Positions 61,173 through 64,000 of a stretch of 64,000 nucleotides of DNA are shown piece after piece. This DNA is from DASYQD01 sp963837455. Its GTDB lineage: Bacteria > Acidobacteriota > Thermoanaerobaculia > Multivoradales > JAIOJS01. A program made the position numbers and the translations under genes. The notes under the pieces were generated by a model. That model was given only the letters and a program-made list of their open reading frames with translations. It did no database searches and was not told the DNA's origin. The DNA lies in contig CAWINM010000001.1 of NCBI GenBank assembly GCA_963837455.1, positions 496,001-560,000 on the forward strand, written 5' to 3'. How positions within the stretch are numbered: position 1 is the stretch's first letter; the number at the start of each line of letters is the position of its first letter.

Positions 61173-62735
61173 CGGCAGACCAGCGCGACAGCAACCACAC
61201 CCCCCCGCCGCTCACGCGTGACCGCGTGTGCCGCTGGCTCGCCATCGGTCTGCTGGCGCTCTACGTCACCTCGTCGTCCGGCGGCTTCGAGACCAGCGAT
61301 ACCGTCATCCGCTTCATGACTGCCAAGTCCTGGCTGGCGGGGCAGCATGGCGAGCTCCCTCGCGAGCGAGGCTGGGCGGTTGGAGCGATCAGCCCTGTCG
61401 ACGGCCGGGTATTCACCTTCTATGGGCCACTGCAGTCGGTGTTGATGGTGCCCATCCTGCTCGTTCTCGAGGCGGTCCCGACGCGCGGCGACCACAGTCT
61501 GCTCGAGACGTTCGTGATCTCGCTGGTGTTGTTCCCGCTGGTTTCCACGCTTGCCCTGGTGCTGGTGTACCGAGCCCTTCGCTGGCTGGGCTACTCGGAG
61601 GTGGAGAGCCTGCTCGCCGCCTTCGCGCTCGGTCTCGGCAGCCTGTTCTGGCACTACGCGCGGATGGGGCAGGAGGAGAATCTCATCGGCCTGGCGATGG
61701 CGATCTGGCTCCTCGGCGTCGCTCGCCTCGAGGCCGGTCGATCGAATCCGTGCCTGCTCATGGCCCTGGGCGGCCTCGTTGCGATCTGCACGCGCTGGGC
61801 GGCAGCCTCGCTGCTGGCGGTGCTCGGCGTCGCCTCGCTGGCCCTGCTCTGGCGCTACCGAGCTCGGATCCAACGGCCAGACCTGCTGGCGGCGGCCGGC
61901 GCAGTCGCCCTCGCGATCGGCGGGCTGCTGTACTACAACCAGGTGCGATTCGGAAGCCCACTCGAGACCGGCTATGGGCTTTTGTACCACGCCTTGCGCA
62001 TGAGGATGTTCCAGTCAGAGCACTACGTCGAGCACGTCGCCGCCCTGCTCTTCAGCCCGTACCGGGGACTCTTCGTCTACTCCCCGGTGGTGTTGCTCGG
62101 ACTGGCGGGCTCGCTTCTCCCCGCGCGTGCCTGCCTGCGCATCCTCGGCGCCACCGGCGTGGCTGCCTGCCTTGGCATGCTCCTGTTCATCGCCAGCTTC
62201 CACTACTGGGCCGGCGGCCATGCCTGGGGTCCGCGGTTCCTCGCCGGCGTCGAGCTCCTCCTCGCCCCCGGGCTGGCCAGGGTCTTCAGCCGCTGGCCGC
62301 GGAGCACGCTGGTCCTGCCGTTGCTGATCGCCCTGCAGCTGACGTCGACGATGCTCCCGGAGTCGACCGAGGAGTACGTCCGTTTCAACGCCGAGAGGCT
62401 CCATCCCGGCTCCTGCTCGGAGTGGTACCCCAGCTGCACGGCAGTCGGCCAGCGGATTCCCCGCGCGCTCGCCGCCGTCCGCAACACGTTGATGAACGAA
62501 CCGGGATCGACGTCACCCGGTCGCCCGCTCGTTCCTGCCGGCCCGCGTCTCGATACCTCGGACTACCGCACCCTCTACTCGGTGGCCGGTGCGAATCGCC
62601 TTCCGCTTGCGTCGCTTTCCGGCCTGGGTCGCACTGCTCATCTGCACCGGCGGTCTTGCCTTCGCCGCCGCCTGCTTTCGGCGCGCCTGGCTGGCAACCA
62701 CCCTGGGCACGCCACCGCAATCCGACCCTGCATAA
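61169..62735 (+). CDS. Polytopic membrane protein, possible GT-C glycosyltransferase, C-terminus frameshifted
   Basis: A membrane protein of about 522 residues with some ten helices. It begins at TTG 61169 (TTGA overlap). The early loop contains SSSGGFETSDTVIRFMTAKSWLAGQ, similar to the first periplasmic loop of ArnT/PMT-like GT-C enzymes. A frame change near 62578 is needed: upstream it reads TSDYRTLYS, and after the shift a final hydrophobic helix (AWVALLICTGGLAFAAACF) ends at TAA 62733-62735. Without it the protein would run on into the next gene. It may transfer a lipid-linked sugar on the periplasmic side. Confidence 0.7.
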
Positions 62736-62743
62736 GCCAACCC

Positions 62744-63760
62744 ATGATCGGAATCGCCGTCTTGGGAGCGGGCCACTGGGGGCCCAATCTCATCCGCAAC
62801 TTTCACACCCACGACGAGTGCGAGGTGAGGTGGGTCGTCGACAGGCGGCGGGAACGCCGAGAGCCTCGTCCAGAGCAGTTACCCGGGCGTCGAGGTGGGC
62901 GATGACCCTGCGGCGGCGTTCGACGATCCCGCCGTCGGGGCCGTCGTCATTGCAACCCCCACGGTCACCCATCACGCGCTCGCCAGGGCGGCCCTGCTCG
63001 CCGGCAAGCACGTGCTGGTGGAGAAGCCGATGGCGACCCGGGCGCACGATGCCGAGGAGCTGTGCCTGCTCGCCGAGCGGAGCGGTCTGGTGCTGATGGT
63101 GGGACAGGTGTTCCTGTTCAATCAGGCCGTGGTTCGCGTCAAGGAGTATCTCGAGGAGGGTCGGCTCGGTCGCTTGCTCTACCTGTCGATGGTACGCACC
63201 AACCTCGGGCCGATCCGCCAGGACGTCAACGCCGCCTGGGACCTCGCGGCGCATGACGTGTCGATCGCCAACGACTGGCTGGGCGGCCCCCCCACCGCGG
63301 CCGCCGGACAGGGAGGTTCCTGGATCAATGCGGGGTCGACGATGTCGTCTTCGCCACGCTCTGGTACCGCAGCGAGGTCATGGTGCACCTCCACGTCTCG
63401 TGGCTGAGCCCGCGAAAGGTGCGCGACATCACCCTCGTCGGTGATCGCGGCATGCTCACGTTCGACGACATGAACCTCTCCGAGCCGCTGCGCATCTACG
63501 ACAAGGCGGTGACGGATCAGCGCACGCCAGGGCTCGTCGACACTTTCGCGTCGTTCCGCACCAGCATTCGCGAGGGAGACATCACCATCCCTCGCGTGGT
63601 GACCGGCGAACCGCTCAAGGCCGAGTGTGACCACTGGATCGACTGCCTGACGGGCCGTGCCACGCCGCGCTCTGACGGCCGTTCGGGGCTGGCCGCAGTG
63701 CGCGTCCTGGAGGCCATCGAGCGCTCGCTCGCCAACGGCGGCAGGCGGGAGCCCGTGTAA
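62744..63760 (+). CDS. Gfo/Idh/MocA family oxidoreductase, frameshifted
   Basis: The protein is about 338 residues when corrected. The Rossmann motif IGIAVLGAGHWGPNLIRNF begins at residue 2. Near 62850 the frame moves to one giving NAESLVQSSYPGVEVGDDPAAAFDDPAVGAVVIATPT, and EKPMATRAHDAEE and IANDWLGG follow. A second change near 63335 gives VDDVVFATLWYRSEVMVHLHVSWL and the C-terminal half. The family oxidises or reduces sugars, typically NDP-sugars at C3 or C4, with NAD. GAGHWGPNLIRNF is characteristic of WlbA-like enzymes, which act on UDP-GlcNAcA. Its presence suggests an aminosugar in the polymer. Confidence 0.8.
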
Positions 63761-63776
63761 ACGGGTCCTTGGGCTC

Positions 63777-64000
63777 GTGCCGAGACCTCGCGTCCTCTTC
63801 TTCGGTTACGGCGCCGTGGGCTGCGCATGTCTGCGCGACCTCCTCGATGGCTTCGAGGTCGCCGGCGTCTTCTGCCGGGCGAGCGATCGCACCCAGCGCG
63901 CGACAGCAGTCGACTCCCTGTTCTCGCTCGCCGCCGAAGCCTCGCTTCATTGCTTCGCCGCCACCGACCCCTCCGACCCTGAGTTCCTCGCCGCGGCGAC
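63777..64000 (+). CDS. Formyltransferase-like protein, partial
   Basis: A GTG at 63777 opens a frame that runs off the right edge after 74 codons. The sequence VLFFGYGAVGCACLRDLLDGFEVAGVFCRASDR resembles the N-terminus of Fmt/ArnA-type formyltransferases, in which a GYGxxG-like loop binds formyltetrahydrofolate. In polysaccharide clusters such enzymes formylate an aminosugar. It starts 16 bases after the Gfo/Idh/MocA stop. Only the first 74 residues are available, without the HxSLLP catalytic region, so the assignment is provisional. Confidence 0.5.
   Translation, partial: MPRPRVLFFGYGAVGCACLRDLLDGFEVAGVFCRASDRTQRATAVDSLFSLAAEASLHCFAATDPSDPEFLAAA

Noticed and set aside
1..64000. tRNA, rRNA, CRISPR arrays, transposases, prophage genes and attachment sites
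   Set aside because: I looked for recognisable signatures on both strands and saw none. Short tRNA genes could still be missed without a covariance search.

Overview
The window is a very GC-rich (roughly 70%) bacterial chromosome segment with dense coding on both strands and no rRNA, tRNA, CRISPR array, insertion sequence or phage gene that I can recognise. The gene set points to the phylum Acidobacteriota, possibly class Thermoanaerobaculia. The clues are an ADOP-type duplicated FtsX permease, a DUF4388/TPR protein, an M12 protease ending in a 'DGFExG' tail, and several promoters of leaderless type. This taxonomic call is inference from gene families, not a marker-gene result.

Layout. 1-16.3 kb is a mixed housekeeping/accessory region: a ferritin-like protein cut by the window edge, 3-hydroxyacyl-CoA dehydrogenase, a Uma2-type nuclease fold protein, an SDR, a sarcosine-oxidase-like flavoenzyme, a membrane protein with a four-Cys tail, an esterase, an aminotransferase, the ADOP permease, an MgtC/DUF4010 membrane protein, a frameshifted secreted metalloprotease, a PlsB-like acyltransferase and a cupin. 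16.4-20.4 kb is a compact flavin electron-transfer locus: ApbE flavin transferase, an outer-membrane porin, a secreted FMN-binding-domain protein with a TGASLT flavinylation signature, and a His-rich four-helix membrane protein. A sigma70-like promoter with a GGACC-N5-GGTCC dyad between its -35 and -10 elements drives it.

20.4-29.2 kb holds an M61 peptidase, the DUF4388 protein, TruD, a class I terpenoid-synthase-like protein, an S1/P1-nuclease homologue lacking its catalytic centre, and a UbiD decarboxylase with a 72-bp in-frame insertion between 13-bp direct repeats. 29.2-35.3 kb carries a polytopic membrane protein and a MacA-like adaptor, two MacB-like permeases and their ATPase.

35.5-40.0 kb carries a lipoprotein of the alkaline phosphatase/sulfatase superfamily, an outer-membrane barrel and a Sat-CysC fusion that makes PAPS. 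From 40.2 kb to the right edge runs one long surface-polysaccharide operon. It opens with a NusG/RfaH-type antitermination factor and continues with nine glycosyltransferases, an asparagine synthetase-like enzyme, a Wzx flippase, a Wzy/O-antigen-ligase-like protein, two methyltransferases, a carbamoyltransferase, an SGNH hydrolase, a membrane glycosyltransferase-like protein, a Gfo/Idh/MocA dehydrogenase and the start of a formyltransferase. Most junctions are 4-bp stop/start overlaps, which implies translational coupling.

Data quality: seven genes are broken by small indels while their amino acid sequence stays conserved in the shifted frame. Most of these lie between 55.2 and 63.4 kb. This looks more like residual assembly error than gene decay, so the affected entries are described as composite genes.
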